Source: Lysobacter sp. S4-A87 (GTDB lineage Bacteria > Pseudomonadota > Gammaproteobacteria > Xanthomonadales > Xanthomonadaceae). Taken from it: 64,000 bases of DNA. The translations under genes and the position numbers were made by a program. The stretch is taken from the NCBI RefSeq assembly GCF_022637455.1, contig NZ_CP093341.1:2542001-2606000 (forward strand), written 5' to 3'. Positions 51,211 through 59,035 of this stretch are shown here, one piece after another (position 1 is the first letter of the stretch; the number at the start of each line of letters is the position of its first letter). Under the pieces are notes generated by a model, which saw only the letters and a program-made list of their open reading frames with translations, was not told the origin of the DNA and ran no database searches.

Positions 51211-51218
51211 ATGCGGGC

Positions 51219-52199
51219 TCAGGCCTTGTCGCCGAAATAGGCGCGGCACCAGTCGACGACCTGCGGCAACCCGGTCTCGATCGGCGTGGCCGGCTCGAAG
51301 CCGAACGCAGCGTGCGCACGTGCAGTGTCGGCCATGGTCTCGACCATGTCGCCCGGCTGCATCGGCTTGTAGACCTTGGTGGCCTGCTGGCCGGCAGCGG
51401 CCTCTATGACCTGGATGAAGCGCTCAAGTTCCACCGGCGTGTGGTTGCCCAGGTTGAACACCCGGTGCGGCGCCGCCGGCGGTGCCAGGTCGGTGGCCGG
51501 CGGATGGTCGAGCGCGCCGAGCACGCCGTTGACGATGTCGTCGACGAAGGTGAAGTCGCGGCGCATCTTGCCGTGGTTGAACACGTCGATCGGGCGTCCG
51601 GCCAGGACGGCGCGCGAGAACAGCAGCGGTGCCATGTCCGGTCGGCCCCACGGGCCGTACACGGTGAAAAAGCGCAGGCCGGTCGAACGCAGGTCGTACA
51701 GGTGCGCGTAGGTGTGCGCCATCAGCTCGTTGGCGGCCTTGGTTGCCGCGTACAGCGAGCGCGGCTGGTCGATGCGCTGGTCCTCGGAGAAAGGAGGCGT
51801 CGCCGAGTCGCCGTACACCGACGACGAGCTGGCATAGACCAGGTGCTGCACGCCGCGATGGCGGCACAGTTCGAGCAGGTTGACGAAGCCGGCCAGGTTG
51901 CTGTCGACGTAGGCATGCGGGTGCGTCAGCGAATAGCGCACGCCAGCCTGAGCGGCCAGATGGATCACCTGCGCCGGCTGCACTTCGTCGAACAGGGCCG
52001 CCAGGCCATCGCGGTCACCCAGGTCGAGCGTGCGGATGTCGACGTCCGGGCAGAGGGCGGCGACGCGGTCGCGCTTGATCTGCGGATCGTAGTAGTCGTT
52101 GTAATTGTCCAGGCCGACGACATCCGCACCACGCGCGCGCAATGCGCGGCAGGTGTACGCGCCGATGAAGCCGGCAGCGCCGGTAACTAGGATGGTCAT
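51219..52199 (-). CDS. NAD-dependent epimerase, UDP-glucuronate 4-epimerase-like
   Basis: The 326-aa extended SDR has GAAGFIG (8-14), NYNDYYDPQIKRDRV, a catalytic SSSSVYG and YAATK motif, and RRDFTFVDDIVNGVLGAL. The NDYYD stretch is characteristic of UDP-glucuronate 4-epimerases, which make UDP-galacturonate. It is first in an operon with GT2 and LABN genes, so the sugar is probably moved onto a lipid carrier and then to lipopolysaccharide or another envelope glycan. ATG 52197-52199 is set by the conserved MTILVTG start. Confidence 0.85.
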   Translation of the reverse strand: MTILVTGAAGFIGAYTCRALRARGADVVGLDNYNDYYDPQIKRDRVAALCPDVDIRTLDLGDRDGLAALFDEVQPAQVIHLAAQAGVRYSLTHPHAYVDSNLAGFVNLLELCRHRGVQHLVYASSSSVYGDSATPPFSEDQRIDQPRSLYAATKAANELMAHTYAHLYDLRSTGLRFFTVYGPWGRPDMAPLLFSRAVLAGRPIDVFNHGKMRRDFTFVDDIVNGVLGALDHPPATDLAPPAAPHRVFNLGNHTPVELERFIQVIEAAAGQQATKVYKPMQPGDMVETMADTARAHAAFGFEPATPIETGLPQVVDWCRAYFGDKA

Positions 52200-52387
52200 G
52201 GGTGGGGTCCGGGGGTGACTTCGTCCAATGTCCACTGCTCCTGGAAGCAACGGTGGGCCGATTCGGGTGCCGATCGCGTGTCACGCGGTCCGGCGGCCTG
52301 TCCGACCGGCGCCAATGATGCCCGATCCGGGCAATAACCGGCGGTGAATTTGGCTCAGGGCAGGTCGGAAAGCGGTCGGAGCGCCGA

Positions 52388-52813
52388 TCAGGCGTCGTTG
52401 CCGGGATGGAAGTCGAAGCTCAGTGTCAGCTTCAGTTCGGCCAGGCCGGCGCTGAGTTCGGGCTGCAGTTCAAAGCCGAAGGCCTCTTCGCCGAACAGCC
52501 CGACGAACAGTCCGCAGCGGCCGCCCTGGGCGGCAAAGGCATGCAGGCAGTCGCGGTGGGCCGACAGGCGCTGGTGCACTGCGCGCAGGAAATCCTCGAT
52601 CTGCTCGCGGCTCCATTCGCGCGGCTGTCCGTCGGGCGTCAGTTCGGCATAGCCGTAGCTGTCGCGATAGACGCCCTGGCCGCCATCGAGCGGCTTGGCC
52701 TGCCCGGCACGCCAGCTGCGCCGGGGCGTGAGCTCCAGCTGCTGGAACAGCGGCGCCAGGTCGGCGCTGGGATGGGTGGCTCGCAGCGAAACGCGATAAC
52801 TGTAGGGGTTCAT
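52388..52813 (-). CDS. DUF4279 family protein
   Basis: A 141-aa soluble acidic protein with the DUF4279 look (PYSYRVSLRATHPSADLAPLFQQLELTPRRSWRAGQ). No signal peptide or membrane segment. Function unknown; these proteins occur in many bacteria. The ATG at 52811-52813 is preferred to the TTG just before it. The 188-base gap to the epimerase start shows nothing. parB begins (stop at 52853) 39 bases upstream on the same strand. Confidence 0.6.
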   Translation of the reverse strand: MNPYSYRVSLRATHPSADLAPLFQQLELTPRRSWRAGQAKPLDGGQGVYRDSYGYAELTPDGQPREWSREQIEDFLRAVHQRLSAHRDCLHAFAAQGGRCGLFVGLFGEEAFGFELQPELSAGLAELKLTLSFDFHPGNDA

Positions 52814-52852
52814 CAAGCCATCCTGGCTTTGTTCGGTGACGGCCTGGCGGCG

Positions 52853-53758
52853 TTACTCGGTGACGGTTCCGCGCAGCTTTTCCAGCACGCCCTCGAGCGA
52901 GTCGAGGTCGTTGTAGTGGATGACCAGGCGGCCCTTGCCGGCACGGCCGTGCATCACGTTGACCTTGGTGTTGAGCGACTCGGACAGCTCGCGCTCGAGC
53001 GCGGCGATGTCGGCCTGCGGCTTGGCCTTGGCGGCCTTGGGCTTGCTGCCCGAGGTCGGGATCACGCCAGCCGACAGCTGCTGCACGCGGTGCTCGACCT
53101 CGCGCACCGACCAGCCATGCTCGGCGGCCTGGCGGGCCAGCGCGATCGCGGCCTGCGGCGTCAGCGCCAGCAGGGCGCGGGCATGGCCCATCTCCAGCGC
53201 ATGGGTCTCCAGCAGCACCCGGATCTCGTTGGGCAGTTCCAGCAGGCGCAGCATGTTGGACACCGACGCGCGCGAACGGCCGACCGCTTCGGCGGCCTGG
53301 GCGTGGGTCAGGTCGAATTCGTCGATCAAACGCTGCAGCGCGGTGGCTTCTTCCAGCGGATTGAGGTCTTCGCGCTGGATGTTCTCGATCAGCGCCATCG
53401 CGACCACGGTGCGGTCGTCGACTTCGCGGATCACCACCGGGATCTCGTTCAGCCCGGCCAGCTGCGAGGCGCGCCAGCGGCGTTCGCCGGCGATGATCTC
53501 GTAGCGCTTGCCGCCGATGTCGCGCACGACGATCGGCTGGATCACGCCTTGCGCCTTGATCGACTCGGCCAGCTCGGACAGCTTGTCCTGGTCCCAGTGC
53601 TTTCGCGGCTGGTACTTGCCCGGCGTCAGCGAATCGACCGGCAGGCTGCGCAGCACATCGCCCTCGGTCGCCTCCAGCACCGGCGCTTCGGCCGCTGCCT
53701 TGGGGCCGAGAAGGGCTTCCAGACCGCGGCCGAGACCGCGCTTCTTGGCTACGCTCAT
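52853..53758 (-). CDS. parB: Chromosome partitioning protein ParB
   Basis: The 301-aa protein has the ParB/Spo0J N-terminal CTP-binding domain with GERRWRAS (GERR at 91-94), a helix-turn-helix (LTHAQAAEAVGRSRASVSNMLRLLELP), and a C-terminal dimerisation region. It loads at parS and spreads, working with ParA to segregate the origin region. Its start (53756-53758) overlaps the parA stop by ATGA, so they are translationally coupled. I found no parS site in this window. Confidence 0.95.
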   Translation of the reverse strand: MSVAKKRGLGRGLEALLGPKAAAEAPVLEATEGDVLRSLPVDSLTPGKYQPRKHWDQDKLSELAESIKAQGVIQPIVVRDIGGKRYEIIAGERRWRASQLAGLNEIPVVIREVDDRTVVAMALIENIQREDLNPLEEATALQRLIDEFDLTHAQAAEAVGRSRASVSNMLRLLELPNEIRVLLETHALEMGHARALLALTPQAAIALARQAAEHGWSVREVEHRVQQLSAGVIPTSGSKPKAAKAKPQADIAALERELSESLNTKVNVMHGRAGKGRLVIHYNDLDSLEGVLEKLRGTVTE

Positions 53759-54576
53759 GCCGTGGTCTCCTTCGCTTCAGGCGGACGTGCTGCTGCCTTG
53801 GCGGCCTGGTCGCGCTCGCGCTGGCGGCGCAGCACTTCGCCGGCCAGGCCCATGTAGGCGATGCCGCCGCGGCTGGCGCGGTCGTAACCGACGATGCTCT
53901 GGCCGTGGCTGGGGGCCTCGGCCAGGCGCACGTTGCGCGGCACGATGGTGCGGAAGACGCGGTCGCCGAAATGGTTGGTCAGCTCGGCCGAGACGGCGTT
54001 GGCGAGGTTGTTGCGCACGTCGAACATGGTGCGCAGCACGCCCTCGATCTCGAGCTTGGGATTGAGGTTGGCCTTGAGCGCTTCGATGGTGTCGACCAGC
54101 GCGCTCAGGCCTTCCAGCGCGTAGTACTCGCACTGCATCGGGACGATGATCGAATCGGCGGCGGTCAGCGCGTTGAGCGTGAGCAGCGACAGCGCCGGCG
54201 GGCAGTCGATCAGGATGAAGTCGTAGTCCGGGCGCAGTTCCTGCAGCGCCAGGCGCAGGCGCTGCTCGCGGCCGGGTTCGGCCATCAGCTGCACTTCGAC
54301 CGCGGTCAGGTCGATGTTGCCCGGCAGCAGGTCGAACTCCTCGGCGGTGCGCACGATCGCGCTGCGCACCTGCGTTTCGCCCAGCAACACTTCGCAGATC
54401 GAGTTCTCCAGCTCGCGCTTGTTGACGCCGCTGCCCATCGTCGCGTTGCCCTGCGGGTCCAGGTCCACCAATAGCACCCGCTTTGGCGTGCGCGCGAGCG
54501 CGGCGGCCAGGTTGACGGCAGTGGTGGTCTTGCCGACCCCGCCTTTCTGGTTGGCGACGGCGATGATGCGGGCCAT
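53755..54576 (-). CDS. parA: Chromosome partitioning ATPase ParA
   Basis: The 273-aa protein has the deviant Walker A KGGVGKTT (11-18), LVDLDPQGNAT (motif A') and ILIDCPPALSLLT (motif B). It is a chromosomal ParA/Soj of type Ib size. It binds DNA in the ATP form and moves ParB-parS complexes. ATG 54574-54576 is the conserved start; the open frame upstream overlaps the rsmG end region. Order rsmG-parA-parB is the normal origin-proximal arrangement in gammaproteobacteria. Confidence 0.95.
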   Translation of the reverse strand: MARIIAVANQKGGVGKTTTAVNLAAALARTPKRVLLVDLDPQGNATMGSGVNKRELENSICEVLLGETQVRSAIVRTAEEFDLLPGNIDLTAVEVQLMAEPGREQRLRLALQELRPDYDFILIDCPPALSLLTLNALTAADSIIVPMQCEYYALEGLSALVDTIEALKANLNPKLEIEGVLRTMFDVRNNLANAVSAELTNHFGDRVFRTIVPRNVRLAEAPSHGQSIVGYDRASRGGIAYMGLAGEVLRRQRERDQAAKAAARPPEAKETTA

Positions 54577-54751
54577 GCGGCTCGTCCTGGGCTGTGTGCG
54601 GAAGTGGACCGGCGTGGGGCCGGACCGTGGATTATGCCCGGATGCGAACCCGTCCGCGTCCCCGCCTTGCTGTCTGGGCGATATGGGCGGGGGTGGCGAC
54701 GAGCGGCGACCCCGGATCAAGCACTTGCGCCGACCTGGCGTCGTCGGCCGG

Positions 54752-55426
54752 CTAGTCCGCGCGTCCCACCACGACCAGGTGCCGCTCGGCATCCAGTCCC
54801 GGAACCGTGAGCGGGTGCACATCCTGCACGGCCCATCCGGCCGGCAGCGCCGCGATCTCGTCGCTGGGGTAGACGCCCTTCATCGCCAGCAGGCAGCCGC
54901 CGGGTTTGAGCAGGTGACCGCCCAGTTCGATGATCAGCGGCAGCGTGGCCAGGGCGCGCGCGGTGATCGCGTCGTATTCGCCCGGCTCGGCCACGGCCTC
55001 GATGCGCGACTCGGCAACGCGGACGTCGCGCAGACCGAGCTGGCGGATCGCCTCGCGCATGAAGCGTGCCTTCTTGCCCGCGCTCTCGACCAGGGTCACG
55101 CGCAGGCCCGGTTTGACGATCGCCAGCGGGATGCCGGGCAGGCCGGCACCGGTGCCCAGGTCGGCCAGGCTGAAGCCGCGTGCGGCGCTGCCGTCGACAT
55201 GTGTGCTGTCGACGAACGGGTGCATCGCCAGCGAGTCGAGCAGGTGCTTGCTGACCATCTCCTGCGGGTCGCGCACCGCGGTGAGGTTGTAGGTCTTGTT
55301 CCAGCGCAGCAGCAACGCCAGGTAGTCGAGCAGCGGCGCCGACAGCGCCGGATCGAGGGCGAGGGCGCGCAGGCCATCGTCGAGCGTCTTGCGCAGCGAC
55401 GGATCGAAGGGAGCAGGGGTATTCAT
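54752..55426 (-). CDS. rsmG: 16S rRNA m7G527 methyltransferase RsmG
   Basis: The 224-aa protein has the RsmG (GidB) form: N-terminal [20 protein letters not shown] and the SAM-binding [37 protein letters not shown]. It methylates G527 of 16S rRNA; loss gives low-level streptomycin resistance in other bacteria. A gap of 175 bases separates it from parA. Length and start are normal. Confidence 0.95.
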   Translation of the reverse strand: MNTPAPFDPSLRKTLDDGLRALALDPALSAPLLDYLALLLRWNKTYNLTAVRDPQEMVSKHLLDSLAMHPFVDSTHVDGSAARGFSLADLGTGAGLPGIPLAIVKPGLRVTLVESAGKKARFMREAIRQLGLRDVRVAESRIEAVAEPGEYDAITARALATLPLIIELGGHLLKPGGCLLAMKGVYPSDEIAALPAGWAVQDVHPLTVPGLDAERHLVVVGRAD

Positions 55427-55471
55427 CCGGCGCGCAGTATCGCCGATGCGTGCGCCGGCTCCTACCCGCGC

Positions 55472-56068
55472 CTACAAGGACGACCGCCAGGCGACGGCGC
55501 CGAGGTAGTCCTGCGCCGGCTGCAGTTCGTGCAGCTGCCACTGCTGCGGCGTCCCCAGGGCCGGATCGCAGGCCACCAGGCGCAGGCCATCGGCCTCGTC
55601 CTCGAACCGCAACCGGTCCAGGCCGAACGAGATGCCGTGGCCATGCGCTTTCAGCACCGCCTCCTTGGCGCACCACAGCCGCAGGAAGGCGTGGTCGCGC
55701 ACCGCCGCCGACGGCGCGGCATGGAGCCAGTCGACTTCGGTCGGGGTGAAAAAGCGCTGGGCCAGTTCCAGCGCGCGGGCGCGCGGGCGCAGCCGTTCCA
55801 GGTCGATGCCGACCTGCACGTCCCGGCCCAGCGCGATCAGCAGGCCGTCGCCGCTGTGGCTCCAGTTGCAGTCCCAGCCGGCCAGTTCGCCGCCCAGACG
55901 GGGCCGCCCGCGCGGATCGCGGGCCAGCGGCAGGGCCGCGGCGGCGACGCCAAGCTCGGCCGCCAGCCACTCGCGCGCCATCGGTTCCGCCGGCTGCCGC
56001 GGCAGATGCGGACGCCAGGCCCAGCGCACGGCACCGGAGGAAGGCGTTGGGGGGACAGACAGGGTCAT
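55472..56068 (-). CDS. 4'-phosphopantetheinyl transferase, Sfp type
   Basis: This 198-aa enzyme has the two Sfp motifs: GIDLE (87-91) and WCAKEAVLKAHG (132-143), plus NWSHS (68-72). It attaches the phosphopantetheine arm of CoA to acyl or peptidyl carrier proteins of secondary metabolism. It is divergently arranged, 81 bases away, from an adenylating ligase. In xanthomonads such pairs serve aryl-polyene (xanthomonadin) synthesis. No carrier protein gene is in the window. Confidence 0.87.
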   Translation of the reverse strand: MTLSVPPTPSSGAVRWAWRPHLPRQPAEPMAREWLAAELGVAAAALPLARDPRGRPRLGGELAGWDCNWSHSGDGLLIALGRDVQVGIDLERLRPRARALELAQRFFTPTEVDWLHAAPSAAVRDHAFLRLWCAKEAVLKAHGHGISFGLDRLRFEDEADGLRLVACDPALGTPQQWQLHELQPAQDYLGAVAWRSSL

Positions 56069-56149
56069 GAACTTGCGTTTGGGTTCGCAGGCGGCCTCCA
56101 GCGTAAGCTAATGCGGGGAAAGTCGGCGCCAGCCGCAGGAATCAACGTC

Positions 56150-57505
56150 ATGTCCGCCGTCGTCGACGCCAGCACTGCCAAGCTCTTGCCCGTGCCGCTC
56201 ACGCACGGCGACGGCGCGCATGCCATCGCCTTCGATGCCGCCGGCGCCATCGATCTCCAAACGTTCTCCCGCCAGGTGCGGGCGGTGGCGGCGATGCTTC
56301 CGGACAGCCGCCACGCGATCAACCTGTGCGAGGACCGTTACCACTTCCTGGTGGCGTTCTGCGCGGCCGCGGCGCGCGGTCAGACCACGCTGCTGCCGCC
56401 TTCGCGTGCACCTGCAGTGATCGACCAGGTGCGCCTGCAATATCCGGACAGCTACTGCCTCGGTGACGATGCGCTGGCACTGGCACCGCCCGATTGCGTC
56501 CACCTGCCGCAGCCATTGCCACAACTCGACGGCGCGCCGTTGCTGGTCGACCCCGAAGCGGTGGTCGCGATCGGCTTCACCTCCGGCAGCACCGGCCAGC
56601 CTCGTCCCTACGCCAAGACCTGGGCGAGCTTCCGCGCCAGTACCGCGCAGAACCTCGCCGCGCTGGCCGGCCTGCTCGACGAGGCGGGCGTGACCCATGC
56701 CATCGCCACGGTCCCGCCGCAACACATGTACGGCATGGAGATGTCGGTGCTGCTGCCGCTGCTCGGACCGGTCGCCGTGCATTCTGCGCGGCCGCTGTTC
56801 CCGGCCGATGTCGCGCGTGCACTGCACGACGCGCCGACACCGCCGTTGCTGGTGACCACGCCGGTGCACCTGCGCGCGCTCGTCGCCGACGCCGTCGACC
56901 TGCCACCCCTGGCGGGCATCGTCTCGGCGACCGCGCCATTGCCGGTCGAACTGGCACTGGCAGCGGAAGAACGCTTCGGCTGCGAGGTGCGCGAAGTCTT
57001 CGGTTCCACCGAAACCTGCGTGATCGCGCGCCGCCGTACCGCTCGCGAAACGGCGTGGACGCCGCTGCCCGGCGTGCGCCTTGCACCCCAGCCTGACGGC
57101 ACCGCCGTGCATGCACCGCACCTGTCCGAGACGGTGGTGCTGGCCGACCTGGTCGAAGTCGATCCGCATGACGGCCGCTTCGAACTGCGCGGTCGCAATG
57201 CCGACATGCTCGAGATCGCCGGCAAGCGCGCCTCGCTCGGCGACCTCACCCGCAAGCTGCTGGCCGTGCCCGGCGTCGAAGACGGCATCGTGTTCCAGCT
57301 CGACGACGCCGATGCGATGGGCGTGCGCCGCATCGCGGCACTCGCGGTCGCACCGGGGCTCGACGAAGCGGCGATCCTGTCGGCACTGCGCCAGCAGATC
57401 GACCCGGTGTTCCTGCCGCGGCCCCTGCGTCGCGTCGCGGCGCTGCCGCGCAACGAGACCGGCAAACTGCCGCGTGCCGCGCTGGCCGCGCTGCTGCACG
57501 GCTGA
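56150..57505 (+). CDS. AMP-forming acyl/aryl ligase, XanA2-like
   Basis: The 451-aa adenylating enzyme has FTSGSTGQPRP (about 143-153), GSTETCVIARRRT and a C-terminal catalytic Lys in PRNETGKLPRA. It is shorter than typical acyl-CoA synthetases, and the second core motif is adapted. XanA2/ApeH-type enzymes load a hydroxybenzoate starter onto the aryl-polyene carrier protein. Pairing with the divergent Sfp-type transferase supports that role, but the assignment remains inference. ATG 56150 has AGGA upstream. Confidence 0.78.
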   Translation: MSAVVDASTAKLLPVPLTHGDGAHAIAFDAAGAIDLQTFSRQVRAVAAMLPDSRHAINLCEDRYHFLVAFCAAAARGQTTLLPPSRAPAVIDQVRLQYPDSYCLGDDALALAPPDCVHLPQPLPQLDGAPLLVDPEAVVAIGFTSGSTGQPRPYAKTWASFRASTAQNLAALAGLLDEAGVTHAIATVPPQHMYGMEMSVLLPLLGPVAVHSARPLFPADVARALHDAPTPPLLVTTPVHLRALVADAVDLPPLAGIVSATAPLPVELALAAEERFGCEVREVFGSTETCVIARRRTARETAWTPLPGVRLAPQPDGTAVHAPHLSETVVLADLVEVDPHDGRFELRGRNADMLEIAGKRASLGDLTRKLLAVPGVEDGIVFQLDDADAMGVRRIAALAVAPGLDEAAILSALRQQIDPVFLPRPLRRVAALPRNETGKLPRAALAALLHG

Positions 57506-57664
57506 GCGAGCCGCATAAACAGGCGCAATCGACGCTCAATGGTGCCGATTCGCCGCATTTTCTGACGTCGCCATCACGTCGACCCATCCAGACTCGCTTC
57601 GCCCCACTTCGGGGCCGAAAGGTTTCTCACGGACCATTCCGCGCGGATCTAAGGAGACACGAGC

Positions 57665-57937
57665 ATGATGGGCATCCTCGTCTGGCTGATTGTCGGCGGC
57701 GTCATCGGCTGGGTCGCCAGCCTGATCATGAAGACCGACGCGCAACAGGGCCTGTTCCTCAACATCGTCGTCGGCATCATCGGCGCCTTCATCGGCGGCT
57801 GGCTGGGTGGCCTGTTCGGACTTGGCGGCGACATCAACGACGGCAACTTCAGCATGAGCGGACTGCTGATGTCGCTGGTCGGCGCAATCGTGCTGCTGGC
57901 AATCGTCAACCTGTTCAGGCGCGGTCGCGTGCGCTGA
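57665..57937 (+). CDS. GlsB/YeaQ/YmgE family membrane protein
   Basis: This 90-aa protein has three hydrophobic segments with the Gly-rich pattern (GILVWLIVGGVIGWVASLIMKTD, GLFLNIVVGIIGAFIGGWLGGLFGLGG, SGLLMSLVGAIVLLAIVNLF) typical of the transglycosylase-associated YeaQ/YmgE group. These small inner-membrane proteins respond to envelope or acid stress, but their function is unclear. AAGGAGA precedes the ATG at 57665. A terminator follows at 57960. Confidence 0.85.
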   Translation: MMGILVWLIVGGVIGWVASLIMKTDAQQGLFLNIVVGIIGAFIGGWLGGLFGLGGDINDGNFSMSGLLMSLVGAIVLLAIVNLFRRGRVR

Positions 57938-57959
57938 TACACCTGCCCCCACGATGCAC

Positions 57960-57984
57960 AAAGGCCCGGCATTGCCGGGCCTTT
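57960..57984. terminator. Bidirectional intrinsic terminator
   Basis: An 11-bp stem (57960-57970 with 57974-57984) closes on ATT and is followed by TGCGTTG. It lies between the YeaQ-type gene and the leftward xthA, and can serve both. Confidence 0.75.
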
Positions 57985-58009
57985 TGCGTTGAGGCGACTG
58001 CCGCGGGCT

Positions 58010-58780
58010 TCAGCTGCCCAGTTGCACCCATGCCGGGGCATGGTCGCTCGGCCGGTCCCACGTGCGCGTCTCGCGGTCGATGCCGGCGGCCACGCTATGC
58101 GGGCGCAGTGCCTCCGACACCAGGGTCAGGTCGATGCGCAGGCCGAGGTTGCGGCGGAAGCCGCCCTGGCGGTAATCCCACCAGCTGAACTGGCGCTCCT
58201 CCGGATTGAACGCGCGCCAGGCGTCGTGCAGGCCCAGGGCGTTGATCTTCAGCAGCGCATCGCGTTCGGCGCGCGAGGTGAGGATGTGGCTGTCGTTCCA
58301 GACCGTGGCGTCATGGACGTCGCGATCGTCCGGGGCGATGTTGAAATCGCCCAACACAATCATGCGCGGATGCGCCACCAGCTCGGTCGCCAGCCAGTCG
58401 TGCACTGCTTCGAGCCAGCGCAACTTGTAGGCGTACTTGTCGGTGCCGACGTCCTGGCCGTTGACCACGTAGAGGTTGACGATGCGCAGGTCGCCGACGG
58501 TCGCCGCCAACACGCGCTTCTGCTCGTCGACGAAGCCGGGGATGCCGATCTGCACGTCCCTGGCCGACTCGCGCGACAGCACGGCCACGCCGTTGTAGGT
58601 CTTCTGTCCGGCGAAGACGCTGCGGTAACCCGCGGCGAGCAGGTCGTCGTCGGGGAAGCGCTCGTCCTCGAGCTTGGTTTCCTGCAGCGCGACGATGTCC
58701 GGATTTGCCTGAGACAGCCATTGCTGCAGATGCGGCAGGCGGACGTTGAGCGAATTGACGTTCCAGCTGGCGATTTTCAT
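58010..58780 (-). CDS. xthA: Exodeoxyribonuclease III
   Basis: This 256-aa AP endonuclease/3' exonuclease has all family motifs: SWNVNSLNVRL, LQETKLED with the catalytic Glu, GDFNIAPDDRDVHD, and DRPSDHAPAWVQL with the terminal Asp-His pair. It cuts abasic sites in base-excision repair. Length is normal. The start at 58778-58780 is conserved (MKIASWNVN). It is convergent with the YeaQ gene. Confidence 0.95.
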   Translation of the reverse strand: MKIASWNVNSLNVRLPHLQQWLSQANPDIVALQETKLEDERFPDDDLLAAGYRSVFAGQKTYNGVAVLSRESARDVQIGIPGFVDEQKRVLAATVGDLRIVNLYVVNGQDVGTDKYAYKLRWLEAVHDWLATELVAHPRMIVLGDFNIAPDDRDVHDATVWNDSHILTSRAERDALLKINALGLHDAWRAFNPEERQFSWWDYRQGGFRRNLGLRIDLTLVSEALRPHSVAAGIDRETRTWDRPSDHAPAWVQLGS

Positions 58781-59035
58781 CGGCGAAGTTTAGCCGGACG
58801 CTGGCTGCGTGGGGCTGCGGCAATGTGACGGTGGTGCGTTGCGGCTACTTGTCCGGGCGGGGCCTGCAATGCTGCAATGCCGGCGGGGAAAGGGGATGAC
58901 GACGCGATTGGACGAGCTGCCGCCTTGGCTTCGTCGACGCTGGCCGACGTTCCGCCACGCCCTCGCCTGGGCTGACACCACGCCAAGGGCGAATCGATCG
59001 GACAGTTCCAAATCGGACAGGGAGGTTCTTGCGTC
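58781..59035. other. Divergent intergenic region
   Basis: About 255 bases between xthA and the GT-C-like gene. It must carry both promoters. A GGGAGG at its right end is the ribosome-binding site for the ATG at 59036. No repeat, hairpin or small gene stands out. Confidence 0.4.

Noticed and set aside
52388-55430. Possible parS site near parAB-rsmG
   Set aside because: I looked for the TGTTTCACGTGAAACA palindrome and near matches in the window and found none.
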